DNA of 64,000 nucleotides from Haloarchaeobius salinus (lineage in GTDB: Archaea; Halobacteriota; Halobacteria; Halobacteriales; Natrialbaceae): NCBI RefSeq assembly GCF_024464185.1, contig NZ_JANHAU010000005.1, positions 62,001 to 126,000 of the forward strand. The letters are read 5' to 3'. The number at the start of each line of letters is the position of its first letter. Within the stretch, counting starts at the first letter, position 1. Shown one piece after another: positions 55,161 to 64,000 of the stretch. A program made the translations under genes and the position numbers. A model generated the notes under the pieces. That model saw only the letters and a list, made by a program, of their open reading frames with translations. It was not told where the DNA came from and did no database searches.

Positions 55161-56627
55161 ATGACTGCCGATCTGGCAATCCACGATGCACTCGTTCTCA
55201 CAGCCGACGAGCGGAACCGGCTGTACGAGCGTGGCACAGTATTCATCACCGATGGCTGTATCGAAGAAGTCCGACCGTCACGTGCAGGAGACGGAGAATT
55301 AGAAGCGTCCACCGTTATCGACGGGAACGGGAAACTGTTGATGCCTGGGTTGGTGAACGCCCACACGCACTTGGAGATGACACCGCTCATCGGTGCGTTT
55401 AGCGAACTCGATTTGACGGAGATGCTTGGGAGCGGGACGGCCTTGTTCAACAGACTAGGGAACGGCGAATTCGAGTACCTCGTCGAGGCGGGCGTCGAGC
55501 TCGCAGCGCTCAATTTCCTCCTGGGCGGTGTCACGACCGTGAACTCGATGGACGCACGGCCTGCCGCAGGTGCAGAGGCGTTCGGGGAAGCAGGGCTCCG
55601 CGGATTTTTCGGCCCGGCGATCTCGGACCTCTTCTGGGACCAACCAGTCGATCAGCAGTTCTCCCGTGCTCGCGAGTTCGTCGAAACGTACCACGACACG
55701 TACGACGGCCGAATCAGGGCGACGATCTGCCCGCACGACGACTGGTCGTGTACCCGGCAGTTGTGGGAACGGACCGCGTCCCTCGCCGCAGAGTATCCGG
55801 ACCTGCTCGTCCACACGCACTTGCTCGAACTCGAGGAGAGTAACACGATGGCACGAGCGAACGGCGGCGAGGACTCGGTGGGACTGCTCGACGACGTTGG
55901 ACTCCTGGACGACCGACTGGTCGCTGCTCACTTTCGCCTCGCCGACGAAGAGGACATCCAGCGAACCGCCGAGGCGGACGCAGCCGTTGCGCACTGCCCG
56001 TCCGTCTTCTGTTACTGGAATCCGGATGGGGAGACACAATGGACACCTGTTCCCGAGCTTCGAGCCGCAGGCGTCGACGTCGGAGTAGGGATTGACGACC
56101 ACTACTGGCACGACTCATACAGCATGTTCGGAGAAGCGCGGCAAGCTCGGCTGGCGGCAAATCTCAAGCGTTCAGCCGGGCAGTTCGACTCGATGGAACT
56201 GATACGAATGCTCACTATCGAGGGTGCACGCGCGCTGGGGGTGGGTGACGAGATCGGCAGTATCGAAGCGGGGAAGCGCGCGGATATTATCCTCCTCGAC
56301 GTCGACAAGCCGAAGTTCACGCCACGGACCAATATTCCTGCACAGGTCGTGAACAACGCAGCACCTGCCGATGTAGAGACAGTAATCGTTGACGGCGACA
56401 TCGTCCTTCGGAATGGCGTGCCCGAGACGATGAATTCGGACGACGTGCGACAGCGGGTAAATCAGTCTGTCGAGCGCTTCGAGGACGAGACGGGCTGGGA
56501 GTTACACGTTGGTGGTAGCGAACCGCCGACCAGCATCGAGACAGTACGGGACCTCCCAAAGCGTGGCCCTGCGAGACTCCTGACTCGCCTCGCAATTCAA
56601 TCGGCGCGTGATCGGTTCCCCTTCTAA
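55161..56627 (+). CDS. Amidohydrolase-superfamily protein (deaminase/chlorohydrolase-like)
   Basis: The 488-residue product has the metal-site motif NAHTHLEM, LVHTHLLELEES, AAHFRLADEEDI, the acid motif VGIDDHYWHDSY, and a composite beta-sandwich (VLTADERNR at the N-terminus, AGKRADIILLD at the C-terminus). This is the cytosine-deaminase/SAH-deaminase group, like the gene at 16354 but clearly divergent. Deamination or hydrolysis of a heterocyclic compound is likely. It stands alone, with no regulator nearby. Confidence 0.88.
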   Translation: MTADLAIHDALVLTADERNRLYERGTVFITDGCIEEVRPSRAGDGELEASTVIDGNGKLLMPGLVNAHTHLEMTPLIGAFSELDLTEMLGSGTALFNRLGNGEFEYLVEAGVELAALNFLLGGVTTVNSMDARPAAGAEAFGEAGLRGFFGPAISDLFWDQPVDQQFSRAREFVETYHDTYDGRIRATICPHDDWSCTRQLWERTASLAAEYPDLLVHTHLLELEESNTMARANGGEDSVGLLDDVGLLDDRLVAAHFRLADEEDIQRTAEADAAVAHCPSVFCYWNPDGETQWTPVPELRAAGVDVGVGIDDHYWHDSYSMFGEARQARLAANLKRSAGQFDSMELIRMLTIEGARALGVGDEIGSIEAGKRADIILLDVDKPKFTPRTNIPAQVVNNAAPADVETVIVDGDIVLRNGVPETMNSDDVRQRVNQSVERFEDETGWELHVGGSEPPTSIETVRDLPKRGPARLLTRLAIQSARDRFPF

Positions 56628-56985
56628 GCGGGTGGCAAAGAACAGTCCACACACCCTTCAGCGCGATATACGGAGCAGCCGGTCTTGCAGTACACTCTTC
56701 AAGGATTCTCCGGCTATGTACAGCTATGCCTAGTAACCGCAACTCCAGGGGGGGTTCCACCCCCGTTGGTTGACTGGCTGGAATTGTTTCTTTTTGAGGA
56801 TTTCACCATAGCAGCCTGACCTCCCGCTCGGTACTGCCTGATCCAGGCGGAGGCGCTCGACTAGTTGTGCTGTAGACGCGCCCTGTATCTCGACCGATGT
56901 CCAAACACCTCGTTGAGCTGGAAGAACTCACAGTGGTCAATTCGCAGCCTTCAGTGACCGGTGGTTTCGTGTCGTGTCGTATCTG
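56628..56985. other. No supported gene; one GC-rich hairpin
   Basis: About 360 bases. A run of seven Gs (56748-56754) followed shortly by CCCCC (56760-56764) can form a short stem and may be a terminator-like structure 120 bases after the amidohydrolase gene. A 28-codon frame at 56897 has no recognised features. Confidence 0.35.
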
Positions 56986-57330
56986 ATGAGCCGCATCATC
57001 TCGTACGTGACTGGTGCGACCGACGACGACGGATTCAGCGGGCTCGCCGGGGGCTACGGCGGCCGCCGCGACCTCCTCGTCTTCGACGCGTTCGACCCGG
57101 ACACGCCGGAGCCGACCTTTCGATTCCGGCGAACCGACACGGACGAGACCGTCGAAGTGACCTACCACGTCGGCGACGTTCCCGACGGCGGGTCCGCAAT
57201 CGGGAATCTTCAGGGAATCCTGGATGGGTCTGCGAGCGAGGAGCAGCGGGCGGCTTTCGCGGAGGCCTGGCACCATCGCGTGCAGGTCGTCCTTGACGAC
57301 GACTCGTTGTTCACCGTCGAGACTGCGTGA
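56986..57330 (+). CDS. Hypothetical protein
   Basis: The 114-residue product (start MSRIISYVTGATDDDG) is acidic with a mixed beta/alpha pattern and a Gly-rich N-terminus (GLAGGYGGRRDLLVFDAF). Codon use fits haloarchaea and it converges on the P1B-4 ATPase gene. A GTG at 56974 would add four residues. Function unknown. Confidence 0.6.
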   Translation: MSRIISYVTGATDDDGFSGLAGGYGGRRDLLVFDAFDPDTPEPTFRFRRTDTDETVEVTYHVGDVPDGGSAIGNLQGILDGSASEEQRAAFAEAWHHRVQVVLDDDSLFTVETA

Positions 57331-57344
57331 CTGGGTTCGACATC

Positions 57345-59558
57345 CTAGTCTCGAAAGCCGAGTAATCGAAGGCCATTCAGGGAAACGAGGACCGTCGAAC
57401 CCTCGTGGCCGACCACGGCCAACGGTAAGGGGATACCGCGTAACAGAATCGCGCCAACCATCACCGCGATTGCACCGAACGCGATTGCGAGATTAACTGT
57501 CAGCGTTCGGCGCGTCCGGCGGCCGAGTCCGAGCACGTAGGGAATCTTCCCGATGTCGTCGCCCATCAACACGACGTCGGCTGTCTCGAGGGCAATGTCA
57601 GTCCCGGCGCCACCCATCGCGATGCCGAGCGTTGCCGTCGCCAGTGCCGGTGCGTCGTTCACCCCGTCACCCACCATCGCCACGTTTTCGTATCGCCCAA
57701 CCAGGTCTTCGATGGTCGCCACCTTCTCTTCCGGCAATAGTTCCGCCTGTACCTCGTCGATACCTACTTCGTCGGCGATCTGCTGTGCGACGCGTTCGTT
57801 GTCGCCGGTCAACATGACGATGTGCTCTACGCCGAGCGATCTGAGGTCCTCGATCATCTCTGCAGCCCCAGGGCGAACCGTGTCGGTGAACGCAAGCCAT
57901 CCCAGTACTGTGACATCGTCGCCGCTCTCGCGTGCAACGAGGACGCTCGTCTTTCCCTCCGCCTCCAGAGTCTGAAGCCTGTCGAGGCCGGGTTCGATTC
58001 CCGAGATCACGGCGTCTTCGAGGACCGTCTCGACGTAACTCCGATTCCCGATGTGGATGGTCCCGTCGTCGACATCGGCGCGCACTCCCTTCCCAGCCTC
58101 CGACTGAAACCGACGTGCGTCTGGGACGTCGAGGGCTCGGTCTTCGGCTTCCGAGACGGTCGCACGAGCGAGGTGGTGCTCCGAGCGGGCCTGCACGGCG
58201 GCTGCGAGCGAGAGCAGCTCGTCGGCAGTTAGCGACTCGTCCCCAAGACCGTCCCGGACGAACACGTCCGTCAGCTGCGTCTCGCCCCGCGTGAGTGTGC
58301 CCGTCTTGTCGAACGCAACGGCGTCGATATTCGCGGCCGTCTCTACGTGTTCGCCGCCCTTGAACAGGACGCCCTGCCTGCCGCCGGAGGCGATCGCCGA
58401 CAGCACCGCCGCCGGCGTGGAGATGATGACCGCACACGGCGAGGCGGCGACCATCAGGGTCATCGCGCGGTAGAACGTGCTAGTGAACTCGCTTCCGAGC
58501 GCGAGCGGGATGGCGATCGCCGCGATCGTGAGCGCGAACACGCCGAGGACGTACGGCTGTTCGAGGCGGTCGATGAGCCGCTGTGTCGGCGCCTTCTCGC
58601 TCTGGGCGCGCTCGACCATGTGGATGAGCCGGCTGATTGCCGACTCGTGGGCCTGTCGCGTGACCTCGATTTCGAGGCTGCCGCTCTCGTTGATCGTCCC
58701 GCCGAACACCTCGTCACCGGGTTCCTTCGGTACCGGGACGGATTCACCAGTGAGCGAGGCCTGATCGACCGTTCCCTCGCCAGACGCGACGACGCCGTCG
58801 AGCGGAATCCTGTCGCCGGGACGGACGACGAACACGTCGCCCACGGCGACCTCGTCGATGGGCACAGTGACCTCCTCACCGTCGCGGAGGACCTGTGCCT
58901 CGTCCGGTCGCATCTCGACGAGTGACTTGATCGCCCGTCGCGAACGGCCAATCGCGTAGTGCTGGAGAGTGTTCGATAGTGAGAACAGGAACAGCAGCAT
59001 CGCGCCCTCGAATGGTGCGCCAATCGAGAGGGCGCCGAGTGCGGCAACGATCATCAAGAGGTCGATATCGACCGCATGGTGGCGGAGCGTCTCGATCGCG
59101 CCTTTGAGCCCATACCACCCGCCGAAGACGTATGCGACGCCGTAACCGGCCCACATGAGAAGCTGTGGTCCTTCGAGCCACCCCGTCACAAGGCCGGCTG
59201 CCATCCCGAGGAGCGTCAGACCGACGAACACGGCCTCCTGCCTGAGTTCCGAGCGGGTACTTACGTCATCCGTTGCTGTCTCAGATTCGTCCTGAATCGA
59301 CACGTGTCGGTCGCGGACAGCGTCTCGAATCGTTTCTTCTGAGGTGATGCTCTCGTCGTAGGTGATCCGGGCGTCCCCTGTTCGAAACGAGACGTCGACA
59401 TCGTGGACGCCGGAGAGACGTTTGAGATGTCGTTCGAGCGCCCGTGCTCCCGCGTCGCCACGACCACCTCGTCGTTCAATGTGGATCGTACACGTCGAGA
59501 GGGATTGTGATTCAGTAACAGCCACGTTCTCGATACCTATGGTTTGGTTTGATTTCAC
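57345..59558 (-). CDS. P1B-4-type metal-exporting ATPase with degenerate HMA domain
   Basis: The 737-residue product is a P-type ATPase with phosphorylation site [22 protein letters not shown] and the actuator SLTGESVPVPKEPGDE. In helix 6 the ion motif is ASPCAVIIST (SPC rather than CPC) and the last helix carries HEGST. Both are diagnostic of the P1B-4 subgroup, linked to Co2+, Zn2+ or Fe2+ and Cd2+. The N-terminal 80 residues look like an HMA fold (HLKRLSGVHDVDVSF...) but lack its CxxC, so this domain cannot bind metal in the usual way. It is the third metal ATPase class in the window. Confidence 0.9.
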   Translation of the reverse strand: MKSNQTIGIENVAVTESQSLSTCTIHIERRGGRGDAGARALERHLKRLSGVHDVDVSFRTGDARITYDESITSEETIRDAVRDRHVSIQDESETATDDVSTRSELRQEAVFVGLTLLGMAAGLVTGWLEGPQLLMWAGYGVAYVFGGWYGLKGAIETLRHHAVDIDLLMIVAALGALSIGAPFEGAMLLFLFSLSNTLQHYAIGRSRRAIKSLVEMRPDEAQVLRDGEEVTVPIDEVAVGDVFVVRPGDRIPLDGVVASGEGTVDQASLTGESVPVPKEPGDEVFGGTINESGSLEIEVTRQAHESAISRLIHMVERAQSEKAPTQRLIDRLEQPYVLGVFALTIAAIAIPLALGSEFTSTFYRAMTLMVAASPCAVIISTPAAVLSAIASGGRQGVLFKGGEHVETAANIDAVAFDKTGTLTRGETQLTDVFVRDGLGDESLTADELLSLAAAVQARSEHHLARATVSEAEDRALDVPDARRFQSEAGKGVRADVDDGTIHIGNRSYVETVLEDAVISGIEPGLDRLQTLEAEGKTSVLVARESGDDVTVLGWLAFTDTVRPGAAEMIEDLRSLGVEHIVMLTGDNERVAQQIADEVGIDEVQAELLPEEKVATIEDLVGRYENVAMVGDGVNDAPALATATLGIAMGGAGTDIALETADVVLMGDDIGKIPYVLGLGRRTRRTLTVNLAIAFGAIAVMVGAILLRGIPLPLAVVGHEGSTVLVSLNGLRLLGFRD

Positions 59559-59618
59559 GTTTTAGGTGGACCCACGAGCATTCCTCCGATCCTGATCTCG
59601 GTACACGAGTCGAGGATT

Positions 59619-60047
59619 TCATCCAATGATCGTTACCGGGATCTGTGCTCGGCGAGTGACTGTCTCGGCGACACTCCCGAGGAACGTCCGGTCTAGGCCT
59701 GACCGGCCGTGGCTACCCATAACGATCTGGTCGATGCCGTTGTCGGCAGCGTAGTCGAGAATCTCACGCGCCGGTTTCCCGACTTCAGTGACAGTATGGA
59801 GCACAATATCGTGTTCCGCCGCGAGATCCGTCGCAGTCGTGTGAATCTCGGTCGCCCGCTCCTGGGCGGTATCGTACCAGTCCTCTGCGACTGGCAAGCC
59901 ACCGGCCTCTACGTCGATTACCGAGTCGATCGGGTTGATGACGTAAATTGTGGTGATCGTGGCGTTCGGAAAGGTCTCGAGTGCGTACGTGAGTGCACGC
60001 TCGGCAAGTGGGGAGCCGTCCAAGGCGACGAGAACGTTGTCAGGCAT
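59619..60047 (-). CDS. Universal stress protein (UspA family)
   Basis: A 142-residue Usp domain: start MPDNVLVALDGSPLAERAL and ATP-binding motif MGSHGRSGLDRTFLGSVAETVTRRAQIPVTII, fully canonical. It lies 60 bases upstream of the P1B-4 gene on the same strand, so it may be transcribed with it. It is the third Usp gene of the window. Confidence 0.93.
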   Translation of the reverse strand: MPDNVLVALDGSPLAERALTYALETFPNATITTIYVINPIDSVIDVEAGGLPVAEDWYDTAQERATEIHTTATDLAAEHDIVLHTVTEVGKPAREILDYAADNGIDQIVMGSHGRSGLDRTFLGSVAETVTRRAQIPVTIIG

Positions 60048-60130
60048 ACGATAGAGTTCGAGAGGAGGTGAGAAGAGTGTAGTGCCGAAAACTCGGAACC
60101 TGGGAGTACCGTTAATTACCCATCAATCTC

Positions 60131-60352
60131 TCAAAGCGCCTCTGTTGCAACGTCACCGAGTTCTCCGGCTTCGATATGTAAGTACCGCTCCCGGACCATC
60201 TCTTCTGAGTTGTCGAGATATCGAGCTGCGACCGTATACCCGAAGGCCCGGACAAGCACCTCAGCCATTCCACGTCGACCGCCGTGGGGGGCGAGGTAGT
60301 CGTGCTTAGGATGGTCGATGTCCATGTCGAAAATCTCCCGCTTCACGAGCAA
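60131..60352 (-). pseudogene. C-terminal remnant of a tyrosine recombinase (integrase)
   Basis: The frame encodes only the last about 65 residues of a haloarchaeal XerC/D-like integrase: box II residues in YLAPHGGRRGMAEVL (HxxR) and the catalytic Tyr in VRERYLHIEAGELGD. The N-terminal DNA-binding and most catalytic parts are absent. It marks a former integration event. An intact partner element is not in the window. Confidence 0.75.
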
Positions 60353-60398
60353 GGCGGGTCGGTTAGCTAAAAATGCTGTCGGTGGGCGAGACGAAGTC

Positions 60399-60419
60399 GC
60401 CGCCCCCGAAGGGGGTGGC
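60399..60419. repeat. Short GC-rich hairpin
   Basis: GCCGCCCCC and GGGGGTGGC pair (one G-U) around GAA, a nine-base stem between the integrase remnant and the channel-like remnant. It may be a terminator or an IS-end-like structure. Confidence 0.35.
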
Positions 60420-60438
60420 AGCTTCGCCGACTACGCGG

Positions 60439-60657
60439 TTATGTCCCTGCACTGTCTGCGGGTTCACCTCGACAAATTCTACCGAGACGCTCTCGATTTG
60501 CTGAGGTCGATTCCTTCTTGAGTATCTTCCAGGTGCTGGACATCAGGCAGGAGGTGAGGGGACCAGCCCTCCCTTCAACCCACAGCGTCGTCCAGAGAAT
60601 GTCGACCACAGCCACCAGGAGCAAGACCACGCCAACAACGAGGGAGGTCGGATTCAT
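60439..60657 (-). pseudogene. N-terminal fragment of an ion-channel-like membrane protein
   Basis: ATG at 60657 opens MNPTSLVVGVVLLLVAVVDI followed by LWTTLWVEGRAGPLTS, which looks like the first helix and start of the loop of haloarchaeal channel-like membrane proteins. After about residue 50 the sequence is unrelated and ends at 60439. The helices that would follow are missing. I judge it a remnant. Confidence 0.5.
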
Positions 60658-60792
60658 TTCACCCACCTGCTAAAGTCAGTCTTCAAATTGTGTCTCATAT
60701 GTTGTATTTCCATCTGGTGACACCTATCTGCGGATCTACCGTGGCGACACGCGGTTTGGTGGTGAAAAATCGGGGTTCCGTCGGTCGTTCGA

Positions 60793-61143
60793 TTATGCGT
60801 TCGCCATCTCGCGGCAGGTTTCCGCACAGTCGCGGAGTACGTCGGCACAGACCTTGCAGTGTTCGGCGTCGTGGCGCTCGCACTCGTCGGCGCAGTCCTC
60901 ACAGGCTTCGGCACAGACCTGGGCAAGCTGGGAACCGTAGTTCGAGTTCCGTGCCATGAAGCGTGCGTGTAGCGTCGTGAGATCGGCTACGTCTCGACAG
61001 AGACGGGCACACTCCTCCATTCCCTCGTCACCGAGACACTCGTCAGCACACCACTCGCATGCTTGGGCCGCTTCGAGACAGTTATCGATACATTCAGCCA
61101 TCTGTTCGTTCTCGCCGACGTGGTCGATCTGAGCCAGAGCCAT
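60793..61143 (-). CDS. Cys-rich four-helix bundle copper-binding protein
   Basis: The 116-residue product is Cys-rich (repeated CxxxC motifs such as CIDNCLEAAQACEWCADEC and CAEACEDCADECERH) in a four-helix pattern. This is the family of cytosolic copper-storage proteins (Csp-like), in which Cys thiolates coordinate many Cu(I) ions inside the bundle. A TATA-like TGTTATAAAC at about 61174-61183 lies about 35 bases before the start. It does not carry the 22-bp copper motif. It adds a storage function to the metal set on the island. Confidence 0.92.
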   Translation of the reverse strand: MALAQIDHVGENEQMAECIDNCLEAAQACEWCADECLGDEGMEECARLCRDVADLTTLHARFMARNSNYGSQLAQVCAEACEDCADECERHDAEHCKVCADVLRDCAETCREMANA

Positions 61144-61232
61144 TACACGACTTCGTTACATACGGCTACGGATTGTTATAAACAGATTAGACTCTAAACG
61201 AGGAATAATGGGTGGCTTACTGTGTCTCCGGT

Positions 61233-61740
61233 CTACACGACAGATGAGACGGGGGAGATTATCGTATCCGAGGCCTGGACTTTCTCGCTCGTCTGCATCC
61301 GCATTGGGACCACGTATGAGAGCCCGCGCTGGCTGATCATCTCCAGGACGTGCTGACTATCGAACGCCCGGTCCATCGACACGTTATCGACGTGAACGAG
61401 ATCCTCAGCAGAGTTAAGCAAGTCTTCGACGATTTCCTTGCGTGATTCGCCTTTCCGCACGGGACGAGCATCGAGCGCGAGGGGAACAGCGATACCGACC
61501 AACTGAACTGTGGCCCACTGATAGGCGTACTCGTCGGTGTTCCCGTTCGTTCCGATGATCTCGTCCTCGTAGCCGGTGCGGTCTCCCGTGAAGGGGTCGG
61601 CCTCGGTGATGTCGATCGCGACGATTCCTGCGCGGAAGAACTCCTCCGTCTCTGCGACCTCGTCAATGAGTTGCCGGACCGCCTGCCGGTACATCTCTCG
61701 GATCTCCAGTATCGAGAGGTCACGAATCTGGTCGCGATGA
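61233..61740 (-). pseudogene. Fragment of a DDE-type (IS4-like) haloarchaeal transposase
   Basis: The reading frame has IRDLSILEIREMYRQAVRQL, GIVAIDITEADPFTGDR (first catalytic Asp region) and VHVDNVSMDRAFDSQHVLE (second Asp region). It then departs at QTSEKVQA near 61275. Both ends are missing, including the last catalytic Glu. The copy is dead; it marks the right border of the island, after which chromosome-like composition resumes. Confidence 0.8.
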
Positions 61741-61772
61741 GCGTGTCCGAGTGGTGTCCCCTGGCCGAACGT

Positions 61773-62156
61773 CTACGAGGAGTGGAGAGACGCCCGAACA
61801 CCTACCACGGCTCCAGCCCCCGACGTGACAGCGACCCCCACCGCCGTCATCTGGAACGCCAGCTGCCACGTCCCGGCCGGTACCGCGTGGACGTGGTCCG
61901 GCGAGTCGACGACGAAGTGCAGCGCGACGCCGAGCACGAACGCGGCCGCCATCGAGACGGAGAACAGCACCAGCCCGGACCGATACCCGCGACGATGGAG
62001 CACCACGCCGAGCACCGGCCCCAGGAACGTCGTCGCCACGACGAGTGCGTCCTGCCAGGCTGGCAACGGCACCGGCACCAGTCCGTGTGTCAGCCCGTGG
62101 GTCGTCGCGGCGGCGAGGTGGAGCACGAGCACGCCCGGGAGGAGACGGCTGCGCAT
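61773..62156 (-). CDS. Four-helix membrane protein
   Basis: The 127-residue product has four hydrophobic helices and ends in a short basic/Ser tail (VRASLHSS). His residues cluster in the first loop (THGLTHGLVPVPLP). No family recognised. It starts two bases after the stop of the epimerase gene on the same strand, so the two are likely co-transcribed. Confidence 0.75.
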   Translation of the reverse strand: MRSRLLPGVLVLHLAAATTHGLTHGLVPVPLPAWQDALVVATTFLGPVLGVVLHRRGYRSGLVLFSVSMAAAFVLGVALHFVVDSPDHVHAVPAGTWQLAFQMTAVGVAVTSGAGAVVGVRASLHSS

Positions 62157-62158
62157 CG

Positions 62159-63118
62159 CTACGCGTCCACGACCTCGCCGGTCGCCCGCCAGCGCGACAC
62201 CACCTGCGACAGCCCCTCGTCCACCGTCGGATACTGGGGCTCCCAGTCGAACGCCTCGCGCAGTCTGTCGTTCGAGGTCCGCATCGGCTCGGTGAGCAGT
62301 CGACGCATGTTGTCGTCGACGAACAGCCCGGCCAGCCAACCCGGAATCCGTCGCGGACGAGGGGCGTCGAGCTCGTCCGCGAAGCGCTGGAGGAAGTCCG
62401 CGTACGTGGTCGGGCGGTCGTCGACGACGTGGAACGTCCCGGTGGCGTCGCCGTCGACCGCGGCGGCGAAGGCGCTCGCCGCGTCGTCGACGTGGACGAA
62501 CGACAGTTCCGCGTCGTCCCGCCCCAGGAGGCCGCCGGCGATGATGGGCATGCGACGGTCGAGCAGCCCCTCACCGAACTTCCGCGTGTGCACCGTGTCG
62601 GGTGCATAGAAGTAGCCGCCCCGGAGAACGACCGGCTCGAACCCGTGCGTCTCGGCCCCCTCGGTGACGATTCGCTCGGCGTCCAGCGCGGACCGCGTCG
62701 AGCGGTCCGGCTGTGGCTCGGCCTCCTCGTCGAACCGGCTCCCGTCCGGCTGCCGTGCCAGCCAGACGACGCTCTGGAGGAGCAGGCGGTCGGCGTCGTG
62801 CTCGGCGGCCGCGGCGACGAGGTTCTCGGCACCCTCTCGGCGCACCCGGTCGTTCAGCTCCCACTCCTCGTCGTCGGGGTTCGTGTCGGTCGGGATCTTC
62901 GTCGCCGCGTGGACGAGCACGTCCGCACCGTCGGCGGTCTCGACGACCGAGTCGCGGTCGCGGGCGTCGCCACGTCGTGGCGCCCCACCGTTCTCCCGGA
63001 CGACCCGGTCGCCCTCGCTATCCCGCGTCAACCCCACCACGTCGTGGCCCCGGTCGGCACAGAGCGCGACGGTCCGACGGCCGAGTACGCCGGTCGCTCC
63101 AGCGATGAACACATTCAT
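62159..63118 (-). CDS. NAD-dependent epimerase/dehydratase-like protein
   Basis: A 319-residue extended SDR: start NVFIAGATGVLGRRTVALC (Rossmann GxxGxxG), VLVHAATKIP, a middle LQSVVWLARQP, and VVLRGGYFYAPDT; a YxxxK catalytic pair is not clear. It resembles the NAD(P)-binding epimerase-like group whose roles in haloarchaea are undefined. It is followed directly by the membrane protein gene. Confidence 0.88.
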   Translation of the reverse strand: MNVFIAGATGVLGRRTVALCADRGHDVVGLTRDSEGDRVVRENGGAPRRGDARDRDSVVETADGADVLVHAATKIPTDTNPDDEEWELNDRVRREGAENLVAAAAEHDADRLLLQSVVWLARQPDGSRFDEEAEPQPDRSTRSALDAERIVTEGAETHGFEPVVLRGGYFYAPDTVHTRKFGEGLLDRRMPIIAGGLLGRDDAELSFVHVDDAASAFAAAVDGDATGTFHVVDDRPTTYADFLQRFADELDAPRPRRIPGWLAGLFVDDNMRRLLTEPMRTSNDRLREAFDWEPQYPTVDEGLSQVVSRWRATGEVVDA

Positions 63119-63201
63119 ACGCTGTCATTGCTCGCCGTCGCCAAGCCCGAACTGCCGACATTGGTCGGGTTATTTTTGTATTCAGGTGACGACCGACGTT
63201 C

Positions 63202-63867
63202 ATGCGCTACCTCACGCTCCGTGTTACGGGGGCCGAAGCGGAGCTGCACCCGCTCGTCCCCGCACTCACCGACGAGTCGGTGTTCCGGGACGCCCAGATG
63301 GTCGACTGGGCACCGTCGCTCGACCCGCCACGGGCGACGGTCCTGCTCTACGTCGACGGCGACATCGAGCGGTTCGTCGACGTGCTGGAGGAGACGGACC
63401 TCGTGCTCGACTACGACGTGACACGCGTCGGCGACGAGCGGGCCTACGTCTACGTCCACTCGGAACCGCACCCGGTAGAGTGGCAGTTGTTCGATGTGGG
63501 AACCACCGAGGGGCTCATCCCGGTGTTCCCGATCCAGTACCATCACGACGGTTCCATCACGGCCCGAATCGTCGGCCCGACGGAGACGCTTCAGGCTGCG
63601 GTCGAGTCGATGCCCGGGGGCGTCGAGACGAAGCTCGAACGTGTCGGCGAGTACGACCTCGGCCGGCCACCGATCCCGCCATCACTGCCACCCCGACAGC
63701 GCGAGGCGCTCGTGACCGCGCTCGAACTCGGCTACTACGAGGTGCCGCGGGCAGCGGGCCGGGACGACGTGGCGGCCGCCATGGGCTGCGCCCCCAGCAC
63801 GGCCTCAGAGCACCTGCAGAAGGCGGAGCGCCACGTCGTCAGGACCTACCTGAACCGGAACGGGTGA
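63202..63867 (+). CDS. Bat-type HTH (HTH_10) transcriptional regulator
   Basis: The 221-residue product lacks PAS or GAF domains. The N-terminal about 150 residues are the bacterioopsin-activator sensor-like domain, and the C-terminus has the HTH_10 motif LPPRQREALVTALELGYYEV then DDVAAAMGCAPSTASEHLQKAE. It probably acts as a stand-alone transcription factor. It is divergent from the epimerase gene by 83 bases and may regulate it. Confidence 0.9.
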   Translation: MRYLTLRVTGAEAELHPLVPALTDESVFRDAQMVDWAPSLDPPRATVLLYVDGDIERFVDVLEETDLVLDYDVTRVGDERAYVYVHSEPHPVEWQLFDVGTTEGLIPVFPIQYHHDGSITARIVGPTETLQAAVESMPGGVETKLERVGEYDLGRPPIPPSLPPRQREALVTALELGYYEVPRAAGRDDVAAAMGCAPSTASEHLQKAERHVVRTYLNRNG

Positions 63868-63936
63868 CCGGGGTGGGTTCGAACCCGGTCGGCTGCATCC
63901 GACCACCGAGGTGGGCCCGGCAGACGTTCGTCCCGT

Positions 63937-64000
63937 TCACTCCGTCGACTCGTCCGGGCGGTCGTCTCCCGAGACCGGCCCACCGGAATCCGTCGGCTCC
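63937..64000 (-). CDS. C-terminal tail of a minus-strand protein (partial)
   Basis: The window edge cuts this gene. The last 20 codons read EPTDSGGPVSGDDRPDESTE before a TGA at 63937-63939. The tail is acidic and Gly/Asp-rich. Nothing can be said about its function. Confidence 0.4.
   Translation of the reverse strand, partial: EPTDSGGPVSGDDRPDESTE

Overview
The window is high-GC DNA from a haloarchaeon (class Halobacteria). The proteins are strongly acidic. Twin-arginine (Tat) signal peptides and Tat lipoproteins dominate the secreted set. Several genes look leaderless, with a TATA-like box about 27 bases before the start codon. Bat-type HTH regulators, amphi-Trp proteins and haloarchaeal IS remnants also point there. 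I cannot name the genus from the sequence alone.

Positions 1-18,900 are ordinary chromosome: a phosphatase/sulfatase-like protein beside a flippase-like membrane protein, a metallophosphoesterase, AMP phosphorylase, a membrane-HTH/DUF4870/lipoprotein/DUF3592 block carrying three related operator-like palindromes, a flavin-dependent oxidoreductase, a truncated MFS gene abutting a TrmB-type regulator, an SMR pump, and a small catabolic cluster (amidohydrolase, fumarylacetoacetase-family protein, TatD-like hydrolase, beta-propeller, TetR regulator, cupin). Two near-identical palindromes in that cluster are good candidates for the TetR operator.

Positions 19,155-26,151 are a metal-homeostasis block: a copper chaperone, a P1B-2 (Zn/Cd-type) ATPase, a P1B-1 copper ATPase, a UspA protein and a Met-rich SHOCT membrane protein. 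Chaperone, copper ATPase and SHOCT gene share a 22-bp promoter motif that starts exactly 44 bases before each start codon, which suggests one copper regulon and moves the SHOCT gene start to a GTG at 25756.

Positions 26,175-45,739 carry a PQQ-type sugar dehydrogenase, glutamate dehydrogenase, a large PAS/GAF/Bat sensor-regulator, an unusual UbiB/ABC1 kinase, a three-gene DsbA-like plus cysteine-bearing membrane protein operon, a beta-helix lipoprotein built of roughly 197-residue repeats, and a heterodimeric ABC exporter divergent from an HTH/zinc-ribbon regulator.

Positions about 45,740-61,750 form a visibly AT-richer, degenerate accessory island. It holds a 72-base perfect-arm hairpin, a truncated homing-endonuclease-repeat protein, a frameshifted disulfide oxidoreductase, a tnpB remnant fused to an aldehyde dehydrogenase tail, and integrase, DDE transposase and channel-like remnants. 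Its intact genes lean to metal handling: a YHS-containing permease, a P1B-4 ATPase, a UspA protein and a Cys-rich four-helix copper protein. From about 61,770 normal chromosome resumes with an epimerase, a membrane protein and a Bat-type regulator.
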